Shown piece after piece: positions 1-9,330 of a stretch of DNA of 64,000 nucleotides; the stretch's first letter is position 1; each line of letters starts with the position of its first letter. Position numbers and translations under genes: made by a program. The notes beneath the pieces are model-generated. The model was not told the DNA's origin. It saw only the letters and a program-made list of their open reading frames with translations, and made no database searches. Source of the stretch: Gnetum montanum (lineage: Eukaryota > Streptophyta > Gnetopsida > Gnetales > Gnetaceae); NCBI GenBank assembly GCA_015680685.1, contig MNCI01006820.1, forward strand, positions 349,839 to 413,838, in the 5' to 3' direction.

Positions 1-8
1 TGGTATGA

Positions 9-398
9 TTATCCATGTTCTGATTGGGCTGCAAAGTCATCTTCTTCATCTTGAGGCTCTAAGGGAGGTAGTTGTAAGGCTTGACTTCTAGCCATAAGAA
101 GTTGGGATATGAGTTTATGATGGTTTTCAGATAGTGGAATTATGTCAAAAGCTGAAGGGATAAACTCACATCCTCCTTTATGGATGAATTCATATTCCCG
201 CTTAGCTTCCTTCTCTACACGATCAATGGGTAGGTTGGCTTGGATTTTGACACAGATAAAATTATACTGTTCGGGTGTAAGAGTTGCATGAATGGGGCCT
301 TGAGGATTTATGTGTTCAATAATGGTTATGGATTCTGTAGCAGTCACAGGGTTTGAAGCAATTGGTAGTGTTACTGGGTTGACTTGGGAAGATTCCAT
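9..398 (-). CDS. gag-like N-terminal ORF of a minus-strand LTR retrotransposon
   Basis: This is a 129-codon open frame that starts at the ATG at 398 and ends at a TAA at 9-11. The frame stays open upstream into the LTR to 632, but the ATG at 398 is the first one after the LTR and PBS, so I prefer it. The protein has a Ser/Thr/Pro/Val-rich start, a middle segment with EQYNFICVKIQ and KREYEFIHKGG, and an acidic tail (PQDEEDD). I recognise no catalytic motif. Its place about 170 bp inside a putative PBS fits the beginning of a gag or leader ORF. The rest of the element lies outside the window. Function is inferred from position only; it could be an accessory leader ORF rather than gag. Confidence 0.45.
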   Translation of the reverse strand: MESSQVNPVTLPIASNPVTATESITIIEHINPQGPIHATLTPEQYNFICVKIQANLPIDRVEKEAKREYEFIHKGGCEFIPSAFDIIPLSENHHKLISQLLMARSQALQLPPLEPQDEEDDFAAQSEHG

Positions 399-565
399 GA
401 TAAATGTGAATGGACTAGGATAGACGAATGGAGTTGGATCGCAAGTAGTTGTAGTGTGGGGTGACACAAGCTCAGTGTGATCAAAAGGGATGAAGAGACT
501 CAAATGGGAAAGATGGATAAGTTTTGATAGGTAGTGAGGTTTTAACCAATAACAAGAAAGTGGCC

Positions 566-585
566 CTCCTTCTAGCGCCAAAAAT
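566..585 (-). other. putative primer-binding site of the left LTR retrotransposon
   Basis: On the minus strand the sequence just inside the LTR edge reads TTTTTGGCGCTAGAAGGAGG. It follows an LTR terminus ending in ...TACA, so it sits where a PBS should be and begins with the TGGCGC core common in plant Ty3/gypsy PBSs. The exact tRNA was not identified. Confidence 0.45.
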
Positions 586-1227
586 TGTACTAACCTAAAT
601 CGTCGGTGTAAGGTTGGAAGGAAAAAAAACACCGAGAGATCGTCGGGCAGCCACAGCTAACCCTGCCTTCGCTCGAGGGCAAGCTGGAAAAGTAAACGAA
701 GGCAGAGTGCCTTGGATGGTTTGCATGCAAATCAACCAAGGACTTCCCCAAGCGTAAGCTATGGCTAGCGCTGGGGTTATCGTAAATAGGATGTAAACAA
801 AATGTAGACAACGATACGAAATATAAATAAAGCGTACTGAATTATGAATAAAGCATAAACAAAGTTATATTTGTAAAGCATAAACAGAACTTAAACAATG
901 TAAATGGGAGGCAATAATGAAACTGTATTATATTGTTTTTTTTTAAAAATGTGCACCGATCAAAGTGTAGTTACACAAGTGTGAATGACAAGTCAAACGC
1001 CTAGCCCCGGAAAGATATGACACGATGATGCGACGATGTGAGAAGAACTTGGAAGCCAAAAATCGGAGTGCCGAGCGCCCAAGGATTGCAAGTTCTGTCC
1101 TCCTTCAGAATTTCCAATCTCTCCAATCTTTACCTCTTCCAATCTTCTTCCTCTTCTTCTTCTCCCTTCTCTCTTGCTGCTTTTGCTTTGCTTCTCTTGC
1201 CCTTCCAATTTGTGTGAATTGATAGGG

Positions 1228-1237
1228 TATTTATAGG
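1228..1237 (-). promoter_or_regulatory. TATA box of the left LTR
   Basis: The minus strand reads CCCTATAAATACCC, a strong TATA box. It lies between the U3 tandem repeats and the presumed R/U5 region, as expected of an LTR promoter reading toward position 1. Confidence 0.6.
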
Positions 1238-1539
1238 GTTGGGCTAGGGTTTGGCTAGGGTTTTCTTTGACCAGGTTCAATGTATTTTACAATTTGTGGG
1301 TCATTCAAGCCCATAAAAAAAATACAAATTAGAAATACAAGCCCTCAAGCGATAAAAAAAAATTTAAAAATTTAAAAAGATTAGCTCCAACTCTGGCCCG
1401 CTTGAAAAAATTATATTTCTTTTTTTTTCTTTTTACTGAATATTTGGCTTGATTTTGCATGGGCTTTCATATCCCTTTGCCATTTTATAGATTTCTTGAA
1501 AAAGAAAATCAAGAAGGATTAACACCGCCGCGCTTGTTT

Positions 1540-1960
1540 AGCATCCAGCGTGACTTGCAGTGTGACCTACAATGTGACCTCCAAAACTTGCAATTTTGGG
1601 CTGAAATCTGGAATTTCTGAAGGTTGGGACCCATAGTTATCAATAGTGGACCTTGAGGATGACTTACACCGTTAAAATCAAGTTATTTTGGCTCAGTTTT
1701 GGGGCTCTAAAAATTGGTGACGCTGATCCTTATGCTATGCAGCGTCTGAGAAAGTAACCCCAGTGTCACCAAGCCAAAATGGTATATTTGAGACCCAAAT
1801 CTTGATTTTCTGGAGGCTCGGAGCTACTAGGGACCTTGGTGAAGGTCATGGGGGGTCCTTGTGCTTGATTTTGGCCTATTTTGACCCAATTCCGGGGCTC
1901 CAAAAGTTGGTGACGCTGATCCTTACGCTGTGCAGCGTAAGCACAATGTACTTAGCCAAA
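1540..1960 (-). repeat. U3 tandem repeats of about 185 bp with a hairpin motif
   Basis: Two copies share GGGGCTC, then TTGGTGACGCTGATCCTTA and GCAGCGT, near 1702-1747 and 1894-1940. A weaker related segment with CAGCGTGACTTGC is at about 1548. In the second copy, 1922-1941 is a near-perfect palindrome with arms CTTACGCTG and CAGCGTAAG. In the first copy the same hairpin has decayed. The repeats lie upstream of the TATA box on the minus strand, so they are likely enhancer-type repeats. Confidence 0.6.
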
Positions 1961-2172
1961 ATTGCACTTTTTGACCTTGAAACTGATGCTTCTTGACACC
2001 GACACTTGCCGTCGTGATCTATGGGCCCCAGGGGGATCTTGCTTGCTCCATGGTGGGCTACTTGAAGCTGTTTCAAAGGCTCTGAAGTTGTCTGGAAGTG
2101 TTGCTGAAATTTTTGTGGTGTTTCAATAATCCCTATGGGAAAATTAAGAAAAATAATTTAATATATCATCCT

Positions 2173-2239
2173 AATTAATCATATTAAATACAATAAAAAT
2201 TCTTATGGGATAAATTTTATTGTATTACATATGATTAAT
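2173..2239. repeat. AT-rich imperfect hairpin
   Basis: Arms of about 26 bp (2173-2199 and 2214-2239) are near-perfect reverse complements, built on ATTAATCATAT and ATACAATAAAA, around a 14-bp loop. It may be a leader hairpin of the copia-type element whose PBS is at 2564-2575, or part of a MITE. Confidence 0.5.
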
Positions 2240-2562
2240 CACAATTTAGTTTTCCATATGTGATCCAAAAATTTTGACAATTTTACATAATTAAAGATGT
2301 TGTGGCTACTTTTTAATCATACAAAAAAAAAAAGGAATCACAAGTTACAATTTTATGTAGGAAAAACTATGCATTACAAAATTTTTAATATTCTTTAAAT
2401 AAAGCAACTTTATTCATAGTTCAAAACCCCAAAATATCACCTAAATGGGTACCTATCATGCCTTGCAAAAAGAAGGAACCCTCACAAAACAACACTACAA
2501 AGGTTAGTAATTTCATAGGGATGCCCATCACAATCATAAACAAGCCTTCCAATTAGAAATGA
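2240..2562. other. AT-rich stretch with no recognisable gene
   Basis: If the adjacent PBS is real, this would be the 5' leader of a minus-strand copia-type element. I see no gag-like reading frame in it. Confidence 0.3.
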
Positions 2563-2563
2563 T

Positions 2564-2575
2564 GCTCTGATACCA
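2564..2575 (-). other. initiator-Met tRNA primer-binding site (copia-type)
   Basis: The minus strand reads TGGTATCAGAGC, the standard plant PBS complementary to initiator tRNA-Met. It is preceded, after a two-base spacer, by ...TTCTACA. That places an LTR edge at 2578 (TGTAGAAC on the plus strand). Confidence 0.7.
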
Positions 2576-2604
2576 AATGTAGAACAAAATTTGTGGATTG
2601 TACA

Positions 2605-2765
2605 AGAATTTAGATGCATAGATAATTGACAATGCATAATGCGGAAGCAAATGGCACAAGAAATTCACATGCATAGATAACTAGAAATGCACAATGTGGA
2701 AGCAAATGGCACAAGAAATTCACATGCATAAATAACTAGAAATGCATAATGCTTGAGCAAATGGA
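2605..2765. repeat. three tandem copies of a ~55-bp unit
   Basis: Copies begin at about 2605, 2659 and 2714. Each carries ATGCATAGATAA and GAAGCAAATGGCACA, with a few substitutions between copies. Confidence 0.75.
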
Positions 2766-3017
2766 ACTGACCTCTAGCCATTGATGCCTAGGATTAAACT
2801 TGGTATTTGAATTCTTCTTTCACATCGGTGCTTTGCAATGATGGTGTATGCAACCTCTAAGCATTTGTGAAAGGGACCAGAATTGCAATCTTGCTATGCT
2901 TCGTGGTGCCTTTGTTCTGCCATCAAGAATGAATTTACAGGCCACGAAATTAGTTACCATAAGAGACCCAATACTAACACATCAAAAAATGCCTTACCAG
3001 ATATGAAGACCATCTTG

Positions 3018-3100
3018 ATGCATTAACTAACTCATAAAAACGCGTTAGTGAATATAGTGGACACCTTCATGCATTAACTAACGCATAAAACATGTTAGTG
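3018..3100. repeat. two tandem copies of a ~51-bp unit
   Basis: ATGCATTAACTAAC, CATAAAA and GTTAGTG recur from 3018 and from 3069. Each unit contains the inverted pair TTAACTAAC and CGTTAGTG, so it could fold. Confidence 0.6.
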
Positions 3101-3110
3101 GATAACACAT

Positions 3111-3506
3111 GCTACATCAAACATTATCCTCTACAATAACTACATAGTCTACTTTCCAATAAATAGGCTTGATTAATATACCTTAGTTTACCACATTTGC
3201 TATATTTATTAATGATGTATACATAATAAACTGAATAATTATTTTTCCTTGTTACATTTAAATTTCTATGTTCCACTATATTGATAACCTTCCAATATCA
3301 TCATCAACATAAAATCTTACCAAGATGAGATATGATTTCTTCAAATTGAGTTAATTTTTTAATTGACCTTTCAAAGTTAATGGTCACATATATTAAGGAA
3401 TTTTTCTCTCAAGAGTTAATGGAAAAATAGAATATTTATATTCAAACCAGTATTTTTTATAAAGAGTATAGGATTTGACTATGCTGCAAAGTACCATTTT
3501 TCGCAA
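3111..3506. other. AT-rich region, nothing recognised
   Basis: I see no sustained reading frame, RNA gene or repeat in this stretch. Confidence 0.4.
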
Positions 3507-3612
3507 GCACAACTTCAACTAAGTTTATAACTTAGTGCTACATGGTAGAATCAAATGTGTGACCTAGGGTTACTAGGACAAGACTTGTACCACTAGGTTA
3601 ACGCCTCAACTA
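3507..3612 (-). mobile_element. tRNA-derived SINE copy 1
   Basis: On the minus strand this reads GTTAACCTAGTGGTACAAG (box-A-like), then about 35 bp later CATTTGATTC (decayed box B), then GTAGCACTAAGTTATAAAC. It aligns with copies at 3902 and 4331 on the plus strand, so it is a dispersed element present in both orientations. Confidence 0.65.
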
Positions 3613-3797
3613 CTATAGAACCAATAGTTTTTCAACAAAATGATACCTTGATTTCAATGTTTTGATGCTAGACGAACTATGTTCATTTCCACTTTTTAAT
3701 ACCTATTTCTTGATTAGTTTCATTATAGGCTAAATCTAATGGAAATTAATATGCGTAATAATCAATATTCACATTAGACTCAACCATATAATAGTCC

Positions 3798-3850
3798 CAG
3801 TTAGCTTAGTGAGTAGCATTGAGTTATAAAGTTCTATGAAAGTTTCATGT
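3798..3850 (+). mobile_element. SINE copy 2, truncated
   Basis: AGTTAGCTTAGTGAGTAGCA runs straight into the tail shared with the other copies (TTGAGTTATAAAGTTCTAT). The stretch between boxes A and B has been lost. Confidence 0.45.
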
Positions 3851-3901
3851 TGGTTATATATCATAGGGTTACATATTGTCTTCTAGTTTCAATTCAAATA
3901 A

Positions 3902-4005
3902 TGAGGTGTTAGCCTCATCGTATAAGTCTTGGCCTAGTAACCCTAGGTTAGAGGTTCAATTCTACTAAGTAGCATTGAGTTATAAACTTCTATAAATCTT
4001 GGGGT
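3902..4005 (+). mobile_element. tRNA-derived SINE copy 3
   Basis: A box-A-like GTTAGCCTCATCGTATAAG is followed by GTCTTGGCCTAGTAACCCTA, box-B-like GAGGTTCAATTCTAC, and the shared tail AGCATTGAGTTATAAACTTC and TATAAATCTTGGGG. The box spacing of about 42 bp is typical of a tRNA-derived head. Confidence 0.7.
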
Positions 4006-4330
4006 ATACCTATGTTTCACTTATTTCGGTTACAACACCAATAATAAAGATGTTAGAATTCACCAGTAGTTACCGCTAACCATAATACAATGTAATATTA
4101 GACCATATTACATCAAAGTACAACCTTATTCTCAATAACTAAGCATAAGAAAATAAATAACAAACTTAAGATACTAGGCTCAAAACATTGGAGTGTTACA
4201 TTTTCCCCTATGGATTTGTTAGATATTAAAAATGTACATGTTATGAGTTTGGAGAAAATGATTAAATTTTTTTTCCTTTCTTTGTAACATTTGAAATAAA
4301 CTGGCCAAATTTGTAATTGTAATAACAATG

Positions 4331-4433
4331 ACATATTAGCCTAGTGGTATGGGTCTTGGCTTGGTAACCTTAGGTCACAAATTCGATTTTATTAGGTAGC
4401 ACTAAGTTATAAACTTCTATAAAATCTTGGGGT
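4331..4433 (+). mobile_element. tRNA-derived SINE copy 4
   Basis: ATTAGCCTAGTGGTATGGG is a good box A. AAATTCGATTTTATTAGG is box-B-like. The tail AGCACTAAGTTATAAACTTC and TAAAATCTTGGGG matches copy 3 through to the GGGG. Confidence 0.7.
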
Positions 4434-4515
4434 CATCCCCACCACACCACCCTCCCCACCAAACTCCCCACCGCACTTGCAAACCACCCCCACCCCACCA
4501 CCCCCCCTCCAACAC
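4433..4515 (-). repeat. C-rich tract, G-rich on the minus strand
   Basis: More than ten runs of three to eight C occur within about 80 bp, separated by ACCA-type spacers, directly after SINE copy 4. The minus strand therefore has many GGGG-type runs and could form G-quadruplexes. It may be a decayed simple repeat seeded by the SINE tail. Confidence 0.7.
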
Positions 4516-5790
4516 ACTCTTCGAAATTTATAACTATAATCACTTATGTTTAATGTGATTAGATGTAAGACATGGTAGGAAAATGTAGTGTTTATCTTCA
4601 ACCCTATTTGTATTGAAGTTCTCCATAAGGAATTTTGAACCATCTACTTGTTTCCTAATATAACTAGTTAACTAATTTACTTTGAATTAAGGCCTTCCTT
4701 AACGCTAATCCAATAGAACTGTTTCATTCCTTTTGTATTCTCTTAAATTTTTGAGATATTCTTTGTTTCATTATATTTTGAACTTGCTTTCATAAGCTAA
4801 ACTATGAAGCCTTTATGTACTCAATACAATAAAACGTATAAGTGAATGAATAATCCTTGAAACATAGGTTTTGTGCAAGGAAGGCAATTGATTAAAAAAG
4901 TTCTTGACCTTTTTTCTACTTTTGTCCACTATGTTATTTGTACAACGTCATCATTAAAACAATTAAGCAAATATGGACCAGCATGTCTACGAGAAATGGT
5001 TAACCTCGAATCTTATGTGCCTTATAGTGTACAACTTAGTACATTGACTTTTGATTTTGTCATTTGACTTGCAAAACCAGTATGCTAAAACATATGAAAG
5101 TACTGGATATTGGAGTTTTTCTCCTTAGCTTTGTCCAATATATTGGTTGTAAAATTTCATCCTTTTAAGCAATGCAAATTTAACGTTTATAGCGTGATGT
5201 GACTTTTCGCGTACAACTCGCATATTGATTGCTGATGCGGTTTGCTGTATGTGAAAATGAAGGGAGTTTAATTTCCAAAGATGGAACCTGCGACGAACAT
5301 GCTAAAAATAATATGGAGCCCCGGCCACCCAGATACGGCAAAGAAAAAACATAAAATTCCAATTCAAATTGCAGAGTACCAACTCCAACTCAGACCTCAA
5401 CAGGGCCAACGCACTCGGGCGTGTCACTTTTGACTTGACGAAGGCAGTGCGTGCTGCTGCTCGATAGAGCCATCCATTAAAAGGCAGATATGTAGAATAT
5501 GCAAAGCAACTTGACCACCTGACTTGCACAGCACCTACCCGTTGATTTTTGCACACGGCACCATTGACCTTACCCTCACCCCTCAACCTCCTGCGCTTAA
5601 GAAGAGACACTGTTCACACTTTGAAATCACAGTTTTATTACTTTCTTGTGCAATTTTTTTTTTCCGAAAGAAAAATATCGATCGGTCAAATGAATAAATT
5701 TACAGTGAAAACTCGGCCTTTAAACAGATGTATGTAATGATTTTGGTGGCATGGGTGGTGAGAATCAAGCACTCGCAGCGTTCTTGTCCC
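4516..5790. other. region without a recognised gene
   Basis: The short frames here show no recognisable motif. From about 5180 the base composition is less AT-rich and has more CpG than the flanking repeats, which suggests older single-copy DNA. Confidence 0.4.
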
Positions 5791-5794
5791 GGCC

Positions 5795-5900
5795 AACATT
5801 ATATTGTTGTTCAATAACGCCTAATTTTCTGGGCAAACATTGTATTGTTGTTCAGTAACGCCTGATTTGCTGGACAAATAACCGTTAATTTGCTGGTAAA
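5795..5900. repeat. tandem repeat of ~41 bp, two copies plus a partial third
   Basis: AACATTATATTGTTGTTCA with TAACGCCTAATTT begins at 5795 and again at 5836. A partial third unit (AACCGTTAATTTGCTGG) follows. Confidence 0.65.
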
Positions 5901-7059
5901 TTTGACGGAAAAGTGAATAACCCGAAGGTGAGACTATTTAAAATACTCCCTAAAATATGCAAAGGAGGAAGTTTATATTATTTATAAATTTTTATATATA
6001 AAAGCTAAGAAGTATTTGCGAATTTATATATATTCAGGAATGGTTGAGATGAATATATTGTTTCTTATCATTGGTAAGGTGGCCTTGGATATGGGATCCT
6101 TGTAGAGTTCTTTTCAATGACCACTAAAAGACACGAGATATCATGTCCACGCTGTTGTCCATAGCAACTTCGATTAAGACCACCACGTCTGCCTTGCAAC
6201 AACAGGTGTAATAGTTCTGCTGAAGCTGGGAGAAATATGCATTTTCAGTGCATACTTTTGACGAATTTGAACACGTTCTCTGTGACTGTGAACACGTTCT
6301 CTGTACATTCAGACCACACCTTGCATCGGAAAACGCGTGCATAAAACATACACTTTAGAAGTTGAATGGCGTAAGTCCACGAACGATCGCGTGATGATAG
6401 TACTTTTCATCATCGCGTGCTGGTAAAACATACACTGTAAAAGGTGTGCTGCCATAATCGCCTATGGTCAAAGCTTGATGTTTTCCCATTACGGGCTTTG
6501 TATTATAAATTAGTTGTAATTTTATTTTAAACTTCATTGTAATATACATCATTCCTGTCTTCGGTAAAGCCGAAGTAATTTATTGCATCCATGCTGAGAT
6601 TGCGAACCAATAAGATTTCTGAGAAAGAATTCTTCTTCGGTTATTTTTTAATGCAATCTGCTTTCATAAATAGAAGGAACCATATGACAGTCACAACTCG
6701 CAAGCCTCGCCGATGATACTGTAAATAAATGTGTCGTGGAAAATCCTTTAACAAGATTTGACCAGGCTTGCCGCACAAAGTAGCGAGCAAAGAATATGCA
6801 GTCACGCTGTCGGTGGAGGCCACCACAGCGGCACACGGCAGCGGTTGAAACCGTGTCATTTGCACGAACCCAAACAAAAGAGACATCAAACGCCAGAGGA
6901 AGCTCCAGCCCCGGGCGGAAAGAGGCGTCTCCTAAAAAATCTCCAACTAAATAAGGGGAAAAGAATTAAGGAAGAACAAACCAGCACAGGACATTCCGAA
7001 ATGTTGAAATCGTTTCTGCAGTGGTGCTACAAACTAAATTCTGTGTTACTTTTTAATCC
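5901..7059. other. non-coding region downstream of the ACC synthase gene
   Basis: I see no convincing gene. Small features are a direct repeat of GAACACGTTCTCTGT around 6270-6303 and an imperfect hairpin, CGCGTGATGAT with ATCATCGCG, around 6390-6416. Frames in 6641-7255 overlap one another on both strands and have no family motif. Confidence 0.4.
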
Positions 7060-7160
7060 TTCCTACCATAGATTGAAAAATCGGATGGATGGGATCCCTA
7101 AATCGGCAACCTCTTTTATAAATCTGATTTTAAATCGGCTTGCCATTAATGGCAGATTTC
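7060..7160. mobile_element. MITE-like terminal fragment in the ACC synthase 3' flank
   Basis: CATAGATTGAAAAATCGGAT followed by TTTTATAAATCTGATTTTAA matches the outer part of the inverted-repeat elements at 10191-11162, which share ATTGAAAAATC and TTTATAAATCAGATTGAAAA. It lies only about 70-170 bp beyond the stop codon, so it is probably in or next to the 3' UTR. Confidence 0.5.
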
Positions 7161-7229
7161 TCGATCTATCCTTCCTACATTCTTCTTTATCAGCATCAAG
7201 ATTAGCGGTGACGAATAGACACAACTTGG

Positions 7230-9157
7230 TTAACATGCAGAAACCTGACGCATAAATGACATGCTACGCTTGAGACGAGCAGCGGCGTTCGCGGTTCCTG
7301 AACCGGCCGCCACGGATAGGGCCGAGTGCGACCGCTGCAAGAGGCGGCCGTCGTCGCGGCGGCAAACCTTCTCCAAGCGGAGCTTCTGGGCGAGCTTCTG
7401 TATCCGTTGCAAGGATTGTTCCGTCTCGGCGTCCGTCATGTTTGCGAAGCAGAAGCGGAACCATCCAGGCTCCTCACAGTGGCACGAAGACCCTGGCGAA
7501 GCATTCAGACCAGCCTCCCACACAATTCTACGCCACAGCCTAGTTTCAGCGTCATCGCCTTCTTCTTCTTCTTCGCCGGAAAGGAACTCCCGCAGGTCCA
7601 CCCATGCGAACAATCCAGCGTTCCCCGGCAGGCACGGGATTCCCGCTCGGCGCAGTCCGTTCACGAAATGGGCGTGGCGCTCTCGGAGCCGGCGATGATT
7701 CTGGGCCAGATATGATTGTACGAATTGTGCGTCGGAAAGCGCCGTGGCGATGAGGTGCTGTGTTTGGGTGGAAATGAGGCAGAAACTTGACATGCGGCGC
7801 GCTGCCGTGACGACGGCATCGTTGTAGGAATAGATGACACCCACTCGGAAGCCGGGCAGACCCATGGCTTTGGAGAGGCTGTACAGAATGTGCACTCGTC
7901 CCTTTACTGTTGCTATTTCGCTGTCGGGCAGCGATGCCAGGACCTCTGCTATACTCACGAAACGCGGAGCCATGAAGACTGTGCCCGCGTAGATCTCGTC
8001 GCAGATGAGGTGCATGTTGTGCTTTGTTACGAAGCGCAGCAGCATGCGCAGTGTGTCCGCGGATAAAGTTGTTCCCAGTGGGTTTGATGGATTGGTCACC
8101 ACGACGCCCTTTATTTTCACGTTTGCGTTGTTGTTCATGGCCTCCGTCAGCGCTGCCTCAGTCACTGTGAACTTGTTTGCGCTCGAACAAGGCACCGGTA
8201 TCAACTCAACGCCTGTCCGCCACTTGAGGTCTCTATCGAATCTGCAAGCGCAAATATTAAATTTCTGTGTTAAGCCTACTTATTCACGTTTATCCATTGA
8301 CATTCGTTCATGATCATGATCCATTTCAGTAAAAAAGTATGAAGGAAGATTGCATATGTTGTTTAATTAGCTTGTCGGTAATCGTACCCTGGGTAATAGG
8401 GCGTGGGCACAAGGAACGCCTCGCCGGGGTCGGCAATGCAGAAGGTGAGGACCTCGCTCGCGGCAGTGGCGCCCGCTGCAAGAACGATTCGCTCCTCCTC
8501 GAATTTGACGGTGTTCCCCCGAACTCTCTCCATGAACGACGCCATTGACTGTGCCATGCAATTTCAAACCCATTATTGTCACAAAGAATCAGAAGGACTG
8601 TGTTCAATAAAACAAGAAAAGCTTCTATGAAAATAAATCTGTTCTGTACGTAGGATTTCTGGTTTTGAGTTACGCACTTGTCTGAATGAAGGCAAGCCGT
8701 GGTAGTCTTGGTAATTGGCAATCTCCCTGAAACCCTCAATGCCGTCGTCGGACCAAGTCAGTGCGTGAGGATTGGCGGCAAGCCACTCCTCCAACAAGTC
8801 GTAAGATAACTGCGCACAACCAAACAAAAAATGTTGGCTTTAGGACAAAAAATAATGATCCTTTAACTGTAACGGTATGTATGATTTTCGGGACGATAAC
8901 AAAACTGGTCTGTATTACAGACGTGGGGGAGGGGAAGCAGAGGTGGAAGATTTACGAAAGAAAAAAAGAAATGGTCATGGAAGGGTACTCACTTGATTTT
9001 CAGCAAGACCCATTTGGATAACGCCGGTGGGATTTTGTGTGGGGTGATAAGGATTGCGCATGTATTCTTTCCAGCCATCGAAGTATGGCGAGGTTTCGCA
9101 GTGGCCTTCGGACGTTGCCATTCTGGAAATACTAACTTGGGTGGCGGTCATAGCCAT
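7230..9157 (-). CDS. ACS: 1-aminocyclopropane-1-carboxylate synthase, four exons, 489 aa
   Basis: This PLP enzyme converts S-adenosylmethionine to ACC, the committed step of ethylene synthesis, in the cytosol. Exons on the minus strand are 9157-8993, 8809-8678, 8548-8388 and 8241-7230. All three introns (183, 129 and 146 bp) are GT-AG, and the exons join in frame to 489 aa. Landmarks: [10 protein letters not shown] (23-32), GLAENQ (50-55), [25 protein letters not shown] across the last junction, NPSNPLGTT (from N203), CDEIY (D234, Y237), SLSK with the PLP lysine K277, and GWFRFCF with the carboxylate-binding R415. Those functional assignments come from the family. The start at 9157 has a good context (GCCATGG); an in-frame upstream ATG at 9331 lies in the promoter/leader. 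Oddities: the usual SLSKDMG reads SLSKAMG, an acidic run (EEEEEGDD, about 376-383) is coded by a TTC/TCT microsatellite, and a basic Ser-rich tail of about 50 aa carries RSHS and RSMSF, possible kinase sites. A family-I aminotransferase relative is the alternative. Confidence 0.9.
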
Positions 9158-9269
9158 GGCTCCTCTTAGCTTGCTTTGGGCTACTGCTGCTGAATCGTAC
9201 CTTGCAATTGAGATAGAGTAGGGGAGTAAAGAACTGATGAATGAATTGGATGCAATGAATTCAAATGAC

Positions 9270-9307
9270 TCCTTATATCTTCGAAATATAGTCCTATAGC
9301 GCACGTG
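9270..9307 (-). promoter_or_regulatory. putative ACC synthase promoter: G-box and TATA-like sites
   Basis: A perfect G-box CACGTG lies at 9302-9307, about 145 bp upstream of the start codon. On the minus strand it is followed by GACTATATTTC and GATATAAGG (about 9270-9295), either of which could be the TATA element. G-boxes commonly mediate light, stress or jasmonate/ABA responses in plants; the role here is inferred. Confidence 0.45.
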
Positions 9308-9330
9308 TAACACGGCAAAGACGACGGCCA

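Larger units (their letters stand above)
586..2130 (-). repeat. LTR of the left minus-strand retrotransposon
   Basis: The inner edge is set by TG at 586, which is the CA end on the minus strand and abuts the putative PBS. The region contains a TATA box (1228-1237), a pyrimidine/purine-biased transcribed segment (about 1090-1190), and upstream tandem repeats (1540-1960) of the kind found in U3. The outer edge is not resolved: TTTCA near 2130 is only a candidate end, and no second LTR is visible in the window. Confidence 0.5.
2578..3110 (-). repeat. copia-type LTR remnant, outer edge unresolved
   Basis: It starts at TGTAGAAC beside the initiator-Met PBS. It contains three tandem copies of a roughly 55-bp unit (2605-2765) and two copies of a roughly 51-bp unit (3018-3100). 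Neither a second LTR nor pol sequence was found, so this is a fragment or a truncated element, and the outer end given is only a guess. Confidence 0.4.

Noticed and set aside
4331-4433. Functional tRNA gene
   Set aside because: Box-A- and box-B-like blocks exist, but the acceptor and anticodon stems do not form, and the sequence recurs with a non-tRNA tail. SINE is the better reading.
4407-4643. Gly/Val-rich minus-strand frame
   Set aside because: A translation of the C-rich tract, not a protein.
6758-7255. 165-codon plus-strand frame antisense to the ACC synthase 3' flank
   Set aside because: It runs through a MITE-like fragment, has no recognisable motif and ends inside the last coding exon on the opposite strand.
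7261-7715. Two overlapping plus-strand frames opposite ACC synthase exon 4
   Set aside because: Antisense shadows of a GC-rich exon; the minus strand gives a complete enzyme.
8363-8388. Exon 3 reading on into YDYRQAN
   Set aside because: Those codons are intron. A GT at 8387-8386 joined to the acceptor before 8241 restores the conserved [14 protein letters not shown].
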